Shown in pieces: positions 43,584 through 55,306 of a stretch of DNA of 64,000 nt. The DNA lies in the NCBI GenBank assembly GCA_907163375.1, contig CAJQUW010007741.1:1-64000 (forward strand), given 5' to 3'. A program made the position numbers and the translations under genes. Position 1 is the first letter of the stretch, and each line of letters opens with the position of its first letter. Below the pieces are notes generated by a model that had not been told where the DNA came from, did no database searches, and saw only the letters and a list, made by a program, of their open reading frames with translations. The stretch comes from Prostheceraeus crozeri (lineage: Eukaryota; Platyhelminthes; Polycladida; Euryleptidae).

Positions 43584-44839
43584 TGACAATACATTTCTGG
43601 ATCACCTCGACTCAGAATTCTAAGCATTGATTTGATATCTATGTCATCACTCACAGCAGCACATTGACAAATATTGTTTCATCACGAATGTGAGATCTCG
43701 GTGGTGACGTATTTTTCTTTAATTTCGGTTTAGCCCTAAGGTTAGGCAAGTGCGGTCGAGGATTAACCGTCGATTGATTACGAGGGATCCAGTGGACCCT
43801 GGTGCCATATTTTTCTATTATATTTTTTGTGCTGAGGATATATTAACCACTAATACCCATGCAAAAACATCATTTTTGACAGTGATTCTGCATGTGTTAT
43901 TTCATGTCAATTGAATCAGTAGAAGTATGGCAAAAAGGCCACGGGGGTTAACTGGATCCCCTACCCTCAGGTCTCAGAGGGTGTGGAAATTCCCATAACA
44001 AAACTTTTGCTATCAGGTGAAAAATGATTTTGTGCATGTCCACGATGGTGCATAATGAGTGAAATTCATTTATTCAATGTCTACATCGTGATCGTGCATG
44101 TGTGTTATGTTGGACGATCAAAAAATGTGAATATTTTGTTTTCGCACGTGATCGTGCATGACTGGTTGTCCTGCATGAACAAATCAGCAAAAATCAATGT
44201 TCAAAATGAAAGCTGTCATTATAAACATAGTTCAACACTAAGAACAGACTGTTGGCAAAGTTTTCACAGCAGTAAGTGATCATTTTGAGATCTCTACAGC
44301 TGCTTCGAGGGTCTTCAAATGCGGCAACTATGGCTCAGTTTAGGACTATTTTCGATTGGCATGGAAAAATTTGAAAAAGTGGCTAAATGCAAGGGTTTTC
44401 CTGCATGGAATAAACCAATTTCATTAAAATCAACTATTTGAAGTTTTTTGGCGACAGCAAACATCGTAAAACCGACTCTTAGTAGAACTGATATTGTACT
44501 AAATGTCGTTTAATTACAAAAACACCACATTTTCGCATGTGTGAGAAGGTTGAAAGACACTCAAAGGATTTATTATATCGACTTGATACACGCAAATCAT
44601 TGTTTTATTTAAAATCAACTTTCTTAATTATTTTTTGTCGATTTAAGCAGGTAAACTAAGACTTTGTAAAAGGAGTCCACTGGACCCCCATCAGGTCTCA
44701 GAGAGTCTGAAAAAGCTCAAGTCTCTGAGGGTTAAAGGGTGTAAATGTCTTTTATTGACTTAATAATTGTCCTTTTCTCAAGATATTCAATGCTGATGTT
44801 TGATGCCCAAGATTCATTTTTTGTTATTTGTTAGCCCGC
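43584..44839. other. Noncoding stretch with TGGACCC / CAGGTCTCAGAG repeats
   Basis: GGATCCAGTGGACCC (about 43787), CTGGATCCCCTACCCTCAGG with TCTCAGAGGGTGTGG (about 43952) and GTCCACTGGACCCCCATCAGG with TCTCAGAGAGTCTG (about 44675) are related words. ACGTGATCGTGCATG-type words repeat at 44085 and 44145. They may be terminal and subterminal parts of a decayed DNA element. No gene. Confidence 0.45.
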
Positions 44840-46102
44840 CTTAATCGAAAACATTCAAAATTCATGGCATACTGGCCGGTAAGGTCTCATGACGTGGATC
44901 CAATTGAACATGTCTGGTGTATCTTAAAACGGCGAGTTCGTCGACGAATTTGTCCTGGCAATGACTTAAATTAGTTGGAATCTTTGGTGAGGTAGTACAC
45001 TGTAAATCGCTCAATACCAATCACATACGAAGGATGTATACGAAAATATTTTTTTGGTATATTTCTGTATTCTCTTGGTATATATTTGTATGCTTTTCGT
45101 ATGTTATTTCAAATGTAGTATGCTTTACATACTAAAGCCATACTAGCAAAATGTTAAAAGAAATCATCCATCATCTCCAAAGTATCTTGATTTCAGGACT
45201 TTTGTCAATAAAGATCGCACTAATGTTACTACTGTTCTGCAAGTAGTGAGATAATGACATTCAAGAGTCATTCTTTTAATACTGAATTCGATTTTAATAC
45301 ACGTAAGTCTAAGGCATTTCATGAATAATCAATAAGATTTCAACCATCAACAATTGTGCATCATGTAATTTTGAAATAAGGCATATTATCAATCCGAAGT
45401 AAAAACAGATTATAATTCATTAAACGCAAAAATAGTTATGTTTGAGATATATAAGTCAACATGATTGCACGAAAGATATCGTTTGAATGAATCAACTTGG
45501 CTCATGAAGTAGAGCTAACTAAACGTCCTGTTAATGTTGCTAGACAAGTAGCAACAACGACAATCTCGCGGGCATATAATTCACAATAAATCTAATCTAG
45601 TTAAATATCACTCTATCAAACAAAAACTATTCGCGACTGGTATTACTGAAAAAAGTTATTTGACAGTAGTATGTAATACATACATTTTTTTGCTATGTAA
45701 CTTAAAGCTGCACATACCAAATGGATACCAGATGCATACAAATAAGGATCAATTCGCATCGGGTCTCGTATATAAAACATACCAACAATTCGTATTTCAG
45801 TGTAAAACATCCAATCACAGATAGAATAGTTCGTATCGCTGCATACCAATCACATACGAAGGTAAATGAGACTTGGTATGAAAAATATACCAGATCTCTG
45901 TAAACATACGAGAATCTCGTATCAGATGTTAGTTTCAAATTGTATGTAATTTTGGTATATGTTTGTATGTAATTTTCGTATCCAGCGATTTACAGTGTAG
46001 TGGAATCAGATTGATCAACAGATGATCAGAAATTTGATCGTCAGCATGCCTAATCGCATCAAAATAATAATAGAACTTAGAGGAGAGGAATCTGGCTACT
46101 AG
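44840..46102 (+). mobile_element. Tc1-like transposase C-terminus, interrupted by a MITE
   Basis: The left part reads MAYWPVRSHDVDPIEHVWCI then LKRRVRRRICPGNDL and ESLVR; the right part (from 46000) reads WNQIDQQMIRNLIVSMPNRI then KIIIELRGEESGY and a stop. This is the continuous C-terminus of a Tc1-type transposase (WPARSPDLNPIEHVW...LI.SMPRR). The 1-kb MITE copy 3 sits at a TA between ESLVR and WNQID, and the reading frame agrees on both sides. A few in-frame stops show decay. Confidence 0.75.
44998..45997 (+). mobile_element. 1-kb TA-flanked MITE, copy 3, inside Tc1
   Basis: 1,000 bp, CACTGTAAATCGCT...AGCGATTTACAGTG, flanked by TA at 44996-44997 and 45998-45999. It is very similar to copy 1 at both ends, with only scattered differences over the first 140 bp. 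Removing it with one TA restores the Tc1 register. Confidence 0.9.
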
Positions 46103-46663
46103 GGAACGCATCCATGAGGACTAGGCTCTTACTGGATCAACATATGACAAAGGAAAATGTTTAATGTGATATAGGGAACAAAGTCATTCATTTTTTAGCT
46201 GAAAGCTTACTGTTCGTTGTAAAATGTTGCTATTTTCACTAATTTCTAACTATTTATGGAACGGACTGTATTTCGAAGAGCAATACATTAAAAGAGTACT
46301 CATAAAAACCTTTTTCATCTTGTCATTGATTCACTATAATGCTCACATGTTTTTATATTGAATATTTGCGATTTCTAAAAGAGGCGATTTTCACGTCTTG
46401 AACTGTACATCGAATACGAACATGTTATAATTAATTGAAAACCTGAGAACATCAGCTTTGAATGATTTATCAATGTAAAATGAGATTCAAAGACAAGCAA
46501 ATCGATTGAAGTTTGACATAATTAAGGCGGTCTGTTCTCCATAATTAGTTGTGTAAAAGCTATATATAGTGTTTCCAACCAATGTGCCTTTAAATTATCC
46601 TTTGTTGTTCGATGGATCACGTCGTAGGCCACTATGAGACCTATGAGAGAGACTGCGGTACTA
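46103..46663. other. Noncoding stretch, no gene seen
   Basis: AT-rich; nothing recognised. Confidence 0.5.
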
Positions 46664-47386
46664 GTCCAGCAGCCAGAACGAGTTTCTGCAGGGAACGAGG
46701 CCGAAAGTGAGACTTTCACAGAATGATGTACATCCTATGCCTACTTCGATTTGGCACGTCTGCCGAGTTCTAGTGAGTTCCTTTTCTTGTCAGACAGAAT
46801 CAAAGAAAAACACATGTAAATCCAATGGAACGCAGATTGCAGCCTTTGGCTAAAATGAAATTTTGTGTGTTTTCTCTGATTTAACGAAAGATACTAAGTC
46901 AAGGGTCACAATTTTTGGCATGGAATGTCTTCAGGTCATTTCTTAAGATGTTCATGCACCCCTGTCTGTAAAGCTAAACACATTTAGATTTGGCGAGCCT
47001 CTTAATGTCGGCAAACGCAAACATTTTGAGCAAGTTCATCCACATTCAACCACATTCTCGCATGCATTGTCGATCAAAAGCATGACAATAGCACATGCAC
47101 ATCATAAGAAATGACCTGAAGACATTCCATGCCAAAAATTGTGACCCTTGACTTAGTATCTTTCGTTAAATCAGAGAAAACACACAAAATTTCATTTTAG
47201 CCAAAAGCTGCAATCTGCGTTCCATTGGATTTACATGTGTTTTTCTTTGATTCTGTCTGACAAGAAAAGGAACTCACTAGAACTCGGCAGACGTGCCAAA
47301 TCGAAGTAGGCATAGGATGTACATCATTCTGTGAAAGTCTCACTTTCGGCCTCGTTCCCTGCAGAAACTCGTTCTGGCTGCCGGAC
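46664..47386. mobile_element. Foldback element with 288-bp inverted arms
   Basis: The left arm 46664-46951 and right arm 47100-47386 are near-identical inverted copies (GTCC.GCAGCCAGAACGAG, then TTTCTGCAGGGAACGAGGCC and onward to TCAGGTCATTTCTTA) around a 148-bp centre. It has no coding capacity. The terminal sequence is shared with the palindrome at 55307-56046 and the solo end at 43.5 kb. A target duplication is not obvious. Confidence 0.85.
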
Positions 47387-47870
47387 CATTGTCCTTTTTT
47401 AAATTTTTTTAAGGACGGTTCTTAACACCGATCATTTGACAGGCTATCACTTATTTGAAAGTTTCATTTTCATTTAGTTGAATGATTTACATCCAAAATG
47501 AATATTGTCATCAGTCTGCTCACATCATGTTCCTGTCCGGAAAATAGATTCATTTGAATATCTTTGACTTTCAAAGCTGAAAAATGACTTCATATAAAAG
47601 AAAAAAGTAAGTGTTTATGATCACTTGCGCTTAGCTTCATAGGACATTGTTAAAATGATATTTTTGCATCATATTAAATTACTGATGAATGCATTGAGTT
47701 GGAATATATGCAATGTTGTATTAAAAGCATTTTAGAATGATTTGAACCCGTCCATTTTTGTACGATGGGCACTTAAGTTACCAATTTTCGGTAAATTCAT
47801 CATTTACTTACTTGAAATATAAACGCGTATATTGCGGTAATTTAACTAACAAAATGCTTTCCGCTCGATG
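47387..47870. other. Noncoding stretch, no gene seen
   Basis: AT-rich; nothing recognised. Confidence 0.5.
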
Positions 47871-47878
47871 ATGCTAAA

Positions 47879-48328
47879 TAGGGTGGATCAAAAAAATCGA
47901 AATTTTGAAAATCAAAATTTGGGTGGTCAAGTCTTTGGTCTATGGTTATTTTGAACTCCCATGCAAAATTTCAGTGAGTTTGGACAAGGTCTACTATCCC
48001 CACAGTGGCCATCTATTTGTTGACTATTTTCTTTTTTTTTAGTTTTTTCGTCAATTTACGCTCGTTGAAGCTGTATTGCATAGTACTTTCTAATGAGCTA
48101 GAGCGTTGAAACTCTAAGTGCAAGTACATGTTGACAGCCTCTTTTGATTGAAGCAAAAATTAAAATGACTCAGGATAGCGAACTCCTACTGAGAGACCTC
48201 CAAAGTTTGCAAATTTTCAAAATATGACCAAAAATGTGATTTTTGCAAATTTTGAATTTGACACTTTCTTGTTGTGAATTCGAATCAACATTGTAGAGAC
48301 TAGATTTTTAGGAGCTTGAAGGTGCGAA
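47879..48328 (+). repeat. Left terminal inverted repeat of the 4-kb transposon
   Basis: 450 bp from TAGGGTGGATC to GGAGCTTGAAGGTGCGAA. It contains A/T-rich words and a run of nine T. It pairs with 51433-51882. Confidence 0.9.
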
Positions 48329-48727
48329 ATGAATAGGTAGCATGTGTGCACACGTAGGTCTGTTGTGTTTGCACGTGAGCCTTCTGTACAGGCTATTGTC
48401 ATAAAATAGGCCTACATGTACATAATTTTATGGATTTCTCCTTTGGCAGACATCCTCTATAGCCGCTACTTCCAAGCGAGCACAGTGATTTTATTGATGA
48501 AAATAAGTGAGCTTAAATTATAGCTCTTGGCCCCTTATGTCCCTTCTCTCAAAGTGTGAAGGAAATAGACCTGTGCTGCGGTGTTGATTGGTTACTTCAC
48601 CATTTTCTTGAGTTAGAGAGGTATCACAGTTTCGCTTCGAGATAAAAGCAAAATATGTTCAATGAAAAGTTGTAATATCTAAAACAAAATATTTTTGATC
48701 AACTAAATACACGCACACAGAATGGGA

Positions 48728-50880
48728 TCAAGCACGAAAGTCCTTTTTGGAGTCAAATGATGGCATCAGTTCTCTACTGTTGAGAGTGTTTCGGATCCAA
48801 CCATCGCGGGTTTCAGCACCGGAAACCGCTGATGCTGCTTCGCTTGCGACTTTGACCATTCGCTCAACGCCCTGAAAATGACAAGGGTATTGAGCGAAGG
48901 TGATTGGTCCTGACTCAACCTGCTGCCTCAAAGTCCAAAGAGGAGTTCCCTTCAAAACAGATGGGTCACTGCTCTGATTATTTGAACGCCATAAAGTTTC
49001 ATGAGACAGTTGGCCATCACCCTTCAACTCCAATCTTCTACCGTCGTTTGCAATCTCTGTTGCTCGTATCTGCTGTAAGTACCGTAGGCCTTGATGCCGA
49101 GTCTCTATGTCTTCGTCTCCCAACATGCAAACTATCAGCTGCTCAGCATGAGCAAAGAAGCAATTCCTTCTGAGAACATCCAGAAGCTTTCCCTGAGCTG
49201 CCTTGTAGTTAATGAGAGTAGCTCGGATGCCATTCCACAGCCAGATGAAGTGTGGCTGGATGGAAGGCAAAAATGGATGGCTGGACCAAAATGGAAGGCT
49301 GGATTCTTTTTGATCAGGAACCACGACGGAGCATAAACTTTGATCACATTCTTCGTCAGTATTTTCAGTTTGGAATCAGGTTGAGGGGCAGCTATATACA
49401 ATCGCAAAATTCGGGATGCAGTTGTTACCCACCGTGAATGATTGAGTGGGCCTGGTGTTTGTGAAGCTATTTTGGATGCTGTTCTCCCAGTAATTACTAC
49501 TGCACCATCTCATACAGATACCTCTGGTCAGTAGACAGTGTTTTCATGATATAAGGCGGCACAACAGGCATCTCTGGACTTGCAATTGGCTGAAAAACTG
49601 TAATAGGAAGCTCATGGCAACTGTTGAGCTCCTTGCCAAGATTTCCCGTGTATGACCGTGGGCAACTTGATTCACCATCCAAAAACTCCATCAGATGACG
49701 CAAAGGCAACTCATTCAAGTGCAAAAGACAGATACATCAATGCACCGGTTGATTGATTGTGCCCTCTATCAATGCTATAACGCCTCCAGTCTCACCAACA
49801 TTGACATTGATACCATCGCAGCCAACTGAAAGAGAAAATGTTGCTGAATGTCATGAACATTTTATATATCAGAAAAATGTAGATTTACTTACTTAATCGT
49901 AGTAGTCTTGGATCAGCACCTTTATATTTGAGAAATTCCAAAATTTTTCTTGCGACTGTCTCAGCCGATCCACTTTCAGGCGAAATATGGCCAAGATATT
50001 CACAGTTTGGTTCCCCAACCAGTACGATATGTTCCTGTTTCACACTCTTTCGATTTTTTATTGCTCTTTCATAAGTGCACGCTTTCCATCAAAATATAGA
50101 GCCTTCAGGAAAGATATGTCAGTGTTCATTTGTGCTGCTTGACGTGTGACTTTTCTATCACGCATAATCTTGCTGCGATCAACTACCTAATCACTGTTTG
50201 CATCCTTCAAGGTGGCCGAACATAAAGCAGCAGCTGCCGAATTCGATACCCCATAGCGGTCTGCCAATACTGAAACGGTAGGGAAACATTTTGGATTGAC
50301 TGTTGGTTCAGAATCCAGTCGTGTAGCAGAGACTCTCTCTTCAGAGGTGTTGTAGCATCTTTTTGTTTGGGCTGACGTCGTTTCTGAAGTAGATGTCTCC
50401 AATGCCTCTCTCAATAATGTTTCCGCTGTGTCCTTTTTGTGCCTAAGACATCAATGCTACCTACATACATTTGGCGTGTTGACCTCTGGTCTTGAAGAAA
50501 TTCTCGTTCACTGATTGGAACCTTCCGTGTGCAGGAACACTGGGTAAATTGTCTACATTTGCAGGAACATATGTCAAAAAGTGAATCGAATTCATCATTC
50601 AAAGATGCCACTACAGCAGTGTAGTTTGATCTAGTCTTTTGCCACTTATTCACATCCATTGCTTTACCAAAGTTTCGCTAGTCTTGTACCAATTGTGTGA
50701 GTGCATGTTGATGTTGGAATGCTGCAGTGTTCCCAGATCGCTTGTACACTTTTCGCTGTCTCAACAATCCAAGTTAATAATAGGCTCCTTTGGTGGTTTC
50801 ATTTGCTTCAGAAGCTTCATGTGCTGAAGATCCTCGTGTGTGGTAGGAAGAGTGTTGGCAGGCAGCTGCGCAGGATGACC
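48728..50880 (-). pseudogene. Transposase of an uncharacterised TIR-transposon family
   Basis: From N to C (right to left): HNWYKTSETLVKQW; a Cys-rich motif LFDICSCKCRQFTQCSC then SEREFLQDQR; YGVSNSAAAALCSATLKD; DRSKIMRDRKVTRQAAQMN; LKALYFDGKRA (candidate first Asp); EHIVLVGEPNCEYLGHISPE and SAETVARKILEFL; an intron (about 49895-49828, donor gtaagtaaatc, acceptor ttttctctttcag); VGCDGINVNVGETGGV (candidate second Asp); LHLNELPLRHLMEFLDGE; LSTDQRYLYEMVQ; PGPLNHSRWVTTASRILRLY; IKVYAPSWFLIKKNPAFHFG; RNCFFAHAEQLIVCMLGDED; CHFQGVERMVKVASEAA and RDGWIRNTLNSRELMPSF. From memory, proteins with HSRWLTTANR..LR and HSQ.VER.VKLVTEA motifs are widespread in insects and cnidarians and carry no functional name. 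Frame changes near 49260-49320, 49740 and 50080 and a stop near 49497 disable this copy. Confidence 0.75.
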
Positions 50881-51432
50881 CAAAACGCAGTGATTTGTGT
50901 CCGATCGCAACATTTTGCAGAGAAACCAGCAAATGAAGAGATTAATGAAGTAGAAGTCATTAACACACCAAGATTAACCAACATTTCGCAACCACAGATA
51001 TCTATGATCGGTCTCTATAGCAACTTCTATCTCCAAATGTATAATAGCGCTTCGAAGTCATCACCGTGGACAAATGAGTTGCGTCAACCTTTTAACATGA
51101 ATAGATAGCAGAGCTTTCCGTAGAGTGGGGAATAGACTGGCTTGAAGGATAGCATACGCCAAAAAAATGGCCAGTAGTATGAGCGACAGCAGCAAAAAGC
51201 AAACACTTCATATCAGATTGCTCAAAGAAATATTCAATTTCATCATTGAAATCACTGTTTTTGCTAAAACTTAGCGTCTACACTACAGTCACCAGATCTT
51301 AGTTAAAAGGGAAATAAAGAATAATGATTTGGGCCTAACCTATCACAAAACACAGTAGGCCTATGTGCAAAACACAGGACGAGTACACACACGGTTTATG
51401 TCAGCATATACTCGCAATGCCACAAGATGTAC

Positions 51433-51882
51433 TTCGCACCTTCAAGCTCCTAAAAATCTAGTCTCTACAATGTTGGTTCGAATTCACAACAAGAAAGTGT
51501 CAAATTCAAAATTTGCAAAAATCACATTTTTGGTCATATTTTGAAAATTTGCAAACTTTGGAGGTCTCTCAGTAGGAGTTCGCTATCCTGAGTCATTTTA
51601 ATTTTTGCTTCAATCAAAAGAGGCTGTCAACATGTACTTGCACTTAGAGTTTCAACGCTCTAGCTCATTAGAAAGTACTATGCAATACAGCTTCAACTAG
51701 CGTAAATTGACGAAAAAACTAAAAAAAAAGAAAATAGTCAACAAATAGATGGCCACTGTGGGGATAGTAGACCTTGTCCAAACTCACTGAAATTTTGCAT
51801 GGGAGTTCAAAATAACCATAGACCAAAGACTTGACCACCCAAATTTTGATTTTCAAAATTTCGATTTTTTTGATCCACCCTA
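51433..51882 (-). repeat. Right terminal inverted repeat of the 4-kb transposon
   Basis: 450 bp, the reverse complement of the left TIR with only a few differences (for example CAACTAGCG versus the complement of CGCTCGTTG). It ends GATCCACCCTA followed by the duplication ATGCTAAA. Confidence 0.9.
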
Positions 51883-51890
51883 ATGCTAAA

Positions 51891-54337
51891 CTATAGTCGA
51901 CATGGTGCCAAGCGCAAAACACATCCATAGATAGCAAGTCCCATTTGGATGTCAAGGCATGGTGCACTCAAAAAAGGCCTACACACGAATAAAGTCGAAA
52001 AGCTTCAATCGAATATACTATCGCGATAAAGAAGGGAAATGCAGAATAAAAATCAGATAAATGATAGCAAACAATCAAGTGCCGCTTGTCATTTACTGTT
52101 AGAATGACAATGGTTGTGCACAGCCGACTTCCAATCTTCACGGTCGACATCCAGCAGGAACAGGCCAAGCTTTGACTAAGATTAGGCCTAACGTAATCTA
52201 TCAACATTTTTCGAATCAGACACCGCTGAACCGTTCACAGTACTTAAAGCAACAATAAAGCAATGCGTTATGAGTTAGTACGGCCACTGTGTTGTTTATA
52301 TATGCTTTTGCTACAAGAAAATCATAAAGCTATGTATACAATCGTAAAGATCTTCAATACATTGATTAATTTCCAATCTTTTGCAGTGCATCGACAATTT
52401 TTCAATATATTCACAAGTCTAATTTGCCCAGATTGGATATTAACATACATTTATTGGTCAGCAATACATGTATAATGCAGATGAAAAGTGCATCCGTAGC
52501 ACGCTACTACACGCAAACATTATAGCAATGTAATTTTATCCTCCCTTGTGTCCCTTGTGTTAAAAAAGGACGGAGCTCAAAATAGTAGACTACTTAATTA
52601 CTGATAAAGATACTCTTAGAATTGCCTGGCGACCTAATATGTCACGCAATATCATGCCGATTTGATTATCTTGGGTATTAATGGGTGAAATCTCATTGCT
52701 CTTGAGCTAATAGTTATCTACGCAACTAGTAAAAGTATCCATCTATATTGTATTGTATTTCTCGAGATCAATTAAGATGTCCATGTATAAGCCCGAAGTG
52801 CGAGGCTCAATTTTTGCGTCATGATCAACTTTTCTCGGTTTCAAGATTACGCCGTTCGTGAGATTTCGCATGTCTCCTATTTACAAAGCCACCAAGCTAA
52901 CAAATCAGCGCGTAGCTTGCATCGTTTTCTGACTACATGAACATTTGGTTGACATCCCCGTAATATTCATGCTGCATTTGAGAAGAACAGCATCACGAAA
53001 TTCTTTTATTAAAATGAAATCCGTGATCTTGCAAAAAAGCGTTGATAGCCATATTTAGCTACTCTTCTCACTATTAAATGATATACTTTTTGATGCCTGT
53101 GGATATAATTTACATGTATGTGACAAGGCTTCAACGTGAAATATATTTGTCTTATCACATTAATCCAGGAAATACATGTTTTAACCCGCCACAAATTGCA
53201 ATAGTTTCAAGAGTGGGCTCTTCATGTAGAGAAAAAAAATCCCTTATCAACATATCAAAAATCTAGGAAATCTAGTTAGTGGAACAACTTATACTTTCCA
53301 CTTGAAGTCAAAAGTCATTTCGAAATATAAAAACATGCTCCAATGAAATCGCATATAGAGAGCCAACAGCCAATCAACATGAAGCGCTCAAGCTTTGTCT
53401 CATTTACTGCATTTACCTTCAAACATGGCTCTCACCAATGCCAGCTATGTTCTGTGAATTACGTCCTTTCCAAGTGGCTTGATTTCTCAGTCATTAGTTC
53501 AAGAATACTTCTATCAATCTGCAGATGCAAACTGATGCAGATTGGTGCAGGTTACGCTACAATTGTGCAAGTTTTACCATCAATAAACGATGACTTTTTG
53601 CAACTACCGTCTTGTGAAAACGCACAACTGTTCAAGCCGCTAGGTCAAAAACGCGTTTACGTACCTCTATCTTGTAGATAACTTTCTTGGATACCTGTAA
53701 GGTCACGGTTCAAATTGATAAAGATGTGTATTGTATAATCTAGGACACAAAGTTTCATTTTTTTCCATTAGTGAACGAAGGATTTTTGCAAGTACTCTCT
53801 TGTGAATATGCATAGAAATTAAAGCATCAATATCAAAAACACGTTTACGCACGCTTATCATCGAATACACATTCTAAAGCATCTGTAGATGTAAATTGAT
53901 GCAAATTTGCCTATGGCAAAGGAATAATCTGCAAGTATTTCTGCTTACTTAATCTGCTTACTGTTGCAGAAGCCACAATTTGATTTAAAAAGCAATTATC
54001 CTATGCCATTGTATGCGTTTTTGTATTGAAGCAATGTATGCTTTGGTGGTAGAAATACTTATTGTTACTGAATTATTGGCTCCCAGACCACCAAATGAAG
54101 CAGACAATGAGAACAATTCACGCAATTCATCTGAAATGTTGGTACTCAATACCTCACCCTACGGGATCAGGCATTTAAGATATCCAACTCATGGAGTGCT
54201 ACAAGCAATCATGCACTAGTTACGTAAATAGCAACAATTGCGGACTTTAAAATTTATGATCCCTTTGGAAAGCAAAAACTTCATTATAGAAGCAATAATC
54301 ATAGACATCACAGCACTGTGAAATACAACCAAAATTT
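51891..54337. other. Noncoding stretch
   Basis: No credible gene. It contains the diverged tandem duplication at 53.48-53.94 kb. The plus-strand frame 53343-53681 lies within that duplication and has no domain. Confidence 0.5.
53480..53940 (+). repeat. Diverged tandem duplication, unit about 190 bp
   Basis: ATCAATAAACGATGACTTTT...GTCTTGTGAAAACGCA...TCAAAAACGCGTTTACG is followed by ATTAGTGAACGAAGGATTTT...CTCTTGTGAATATGCA...TCAAAAACACGTTTACG. GATGCA-rich words (CTGATGCAGATTGGTGCA; TTGATGCAAATTTGCC) begin and close the array. This is an old two-copy array. Confidence 0.6.
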
Positions 54338-54730
54338 TATGACCAAATTTATAGCTTGTCCTCTCTGCATTTCTGAAAGTGTCCGCTATCACCCCTTCTT
54401 CAGTTATTTGAATCGATCTAGATTTTGCCCAAATCCATAATGCTAACTAGACAGCGATTTAATTGAGCCAGAAATTAACTTTGACATGTGTATCATCAAA
54501 CCGTCACAGACGGAAGGGATAAAACGCTGTTAATCAAAGAAATATTCTTTGAGAGTCGACTAGAAGTATGAAAATGGTCACGAAGCATGTATCAAAAAAG
54601 AAAGGAGAGACAAAGCTGTTTTAGCAGTGAGCAATTATTGAAAATAAGATAATTTGATACCTTTCACATTTGTCTACGTCTATTTCATGATGCCTCCCAT
54701 TAAAGAGATCCAGATTACAAGAGTAGCAAA
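54338..54730 (+). repeat. Dispersed repeat, copy 1 (second copy at 62.1-63.1 kb)
   Basis: GACCAAATTTATAGCTTG...TCTGCATTTCTGAAAGTGTC...AATCGATCTAGATTTTGCCC and later GACTAGAAGTATGAAAATGG...CATTAAAGAGATCCAGATTAC are shared in order with 62097-62290 and 62957-63125. Copy 1 lacks the roughly 660 bp found between the two blocks in copy 2. Confidence 0.8.
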
Positions 54731-55306
54731 TATTTATCTCAAAAGATCTCCGAATGCTGAGGTGACATCTCTCAATTAGGTTGAAGTCGCATGAAAATGT
54801 TGGTGTAGAATATCGCCGACTGAGGTGAACACTATTCAGTCATTTTTTCAATAGTTTTCCGAAAATGACTGACACTTCAATTATGAGTATTTGGCAATTC
54901 GGATGTCTAAAATCGCACTCGATTGAAGAAGCTTTAGGAATTTCACGAAAGTACTTGCAGCACAGAGTGGAATTCATTACCTGTACTGTGAGCTAGTGTC
55001 AACGACAGCATTGAGAATGCAGTTACATGAACGATAAGTAATCATCATGAAGAAGAAAATGAATATTTGATCTAGTATCACTAACGACTCCTCAGTGCAA
55101 GATAGAAGGAGAAAAAAGAGAGATTGCTGGAGATCTTTTTAAATCAAATCGTTGAGAAATTTATCGTCTATACCAAATACCCGCATATTTTAGTATGGAA
55201 ATAGTTGATTCATCATGCCAGTCAATTTGCAGAGAATTTCAAAATTCTGTTTTATTCATGCTCTCTCACTACGCCCACGAAAGTTTTCCGATTCTTTCAC
55301 TTAATA
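54731..55306. other. Noncoding stretch, no gene seen
   Basis: AT-rich; nothing recognised. Confidence 0.5.

Larger units (their letters stand above)
47879..51882 (-). mobile_element. 4-kb DNA transposon with 450-bp TIRs and 8-bp target duplication
   Basis: The element is 4,004 bp and begins TAGGGTGGATCAAAAAAATC; 47879-48328 is repeated in inverted orientation at 51433-51882 with almost no mismatch. ATGCTAAA flanks both ends directly (47871-47878, 51883-51890). A minus-strand multi-part transposase gene fills 48728 to about 50880. TIR sequence, TIR length and duplication length do not let me assign it to a named superfamily. The nearly identical TIRs argue for a young insertion although the gene already has several disruptions. 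Confidence 0.9.

Noticed and set aside
45643-45938. Frames inside the 1-kb MITEs (also at 36291 and 35646)
   Set aside because: They fall on GTATG/CATAC-rich noncoding repeat sequence and are not conserved in frame between the three copies.
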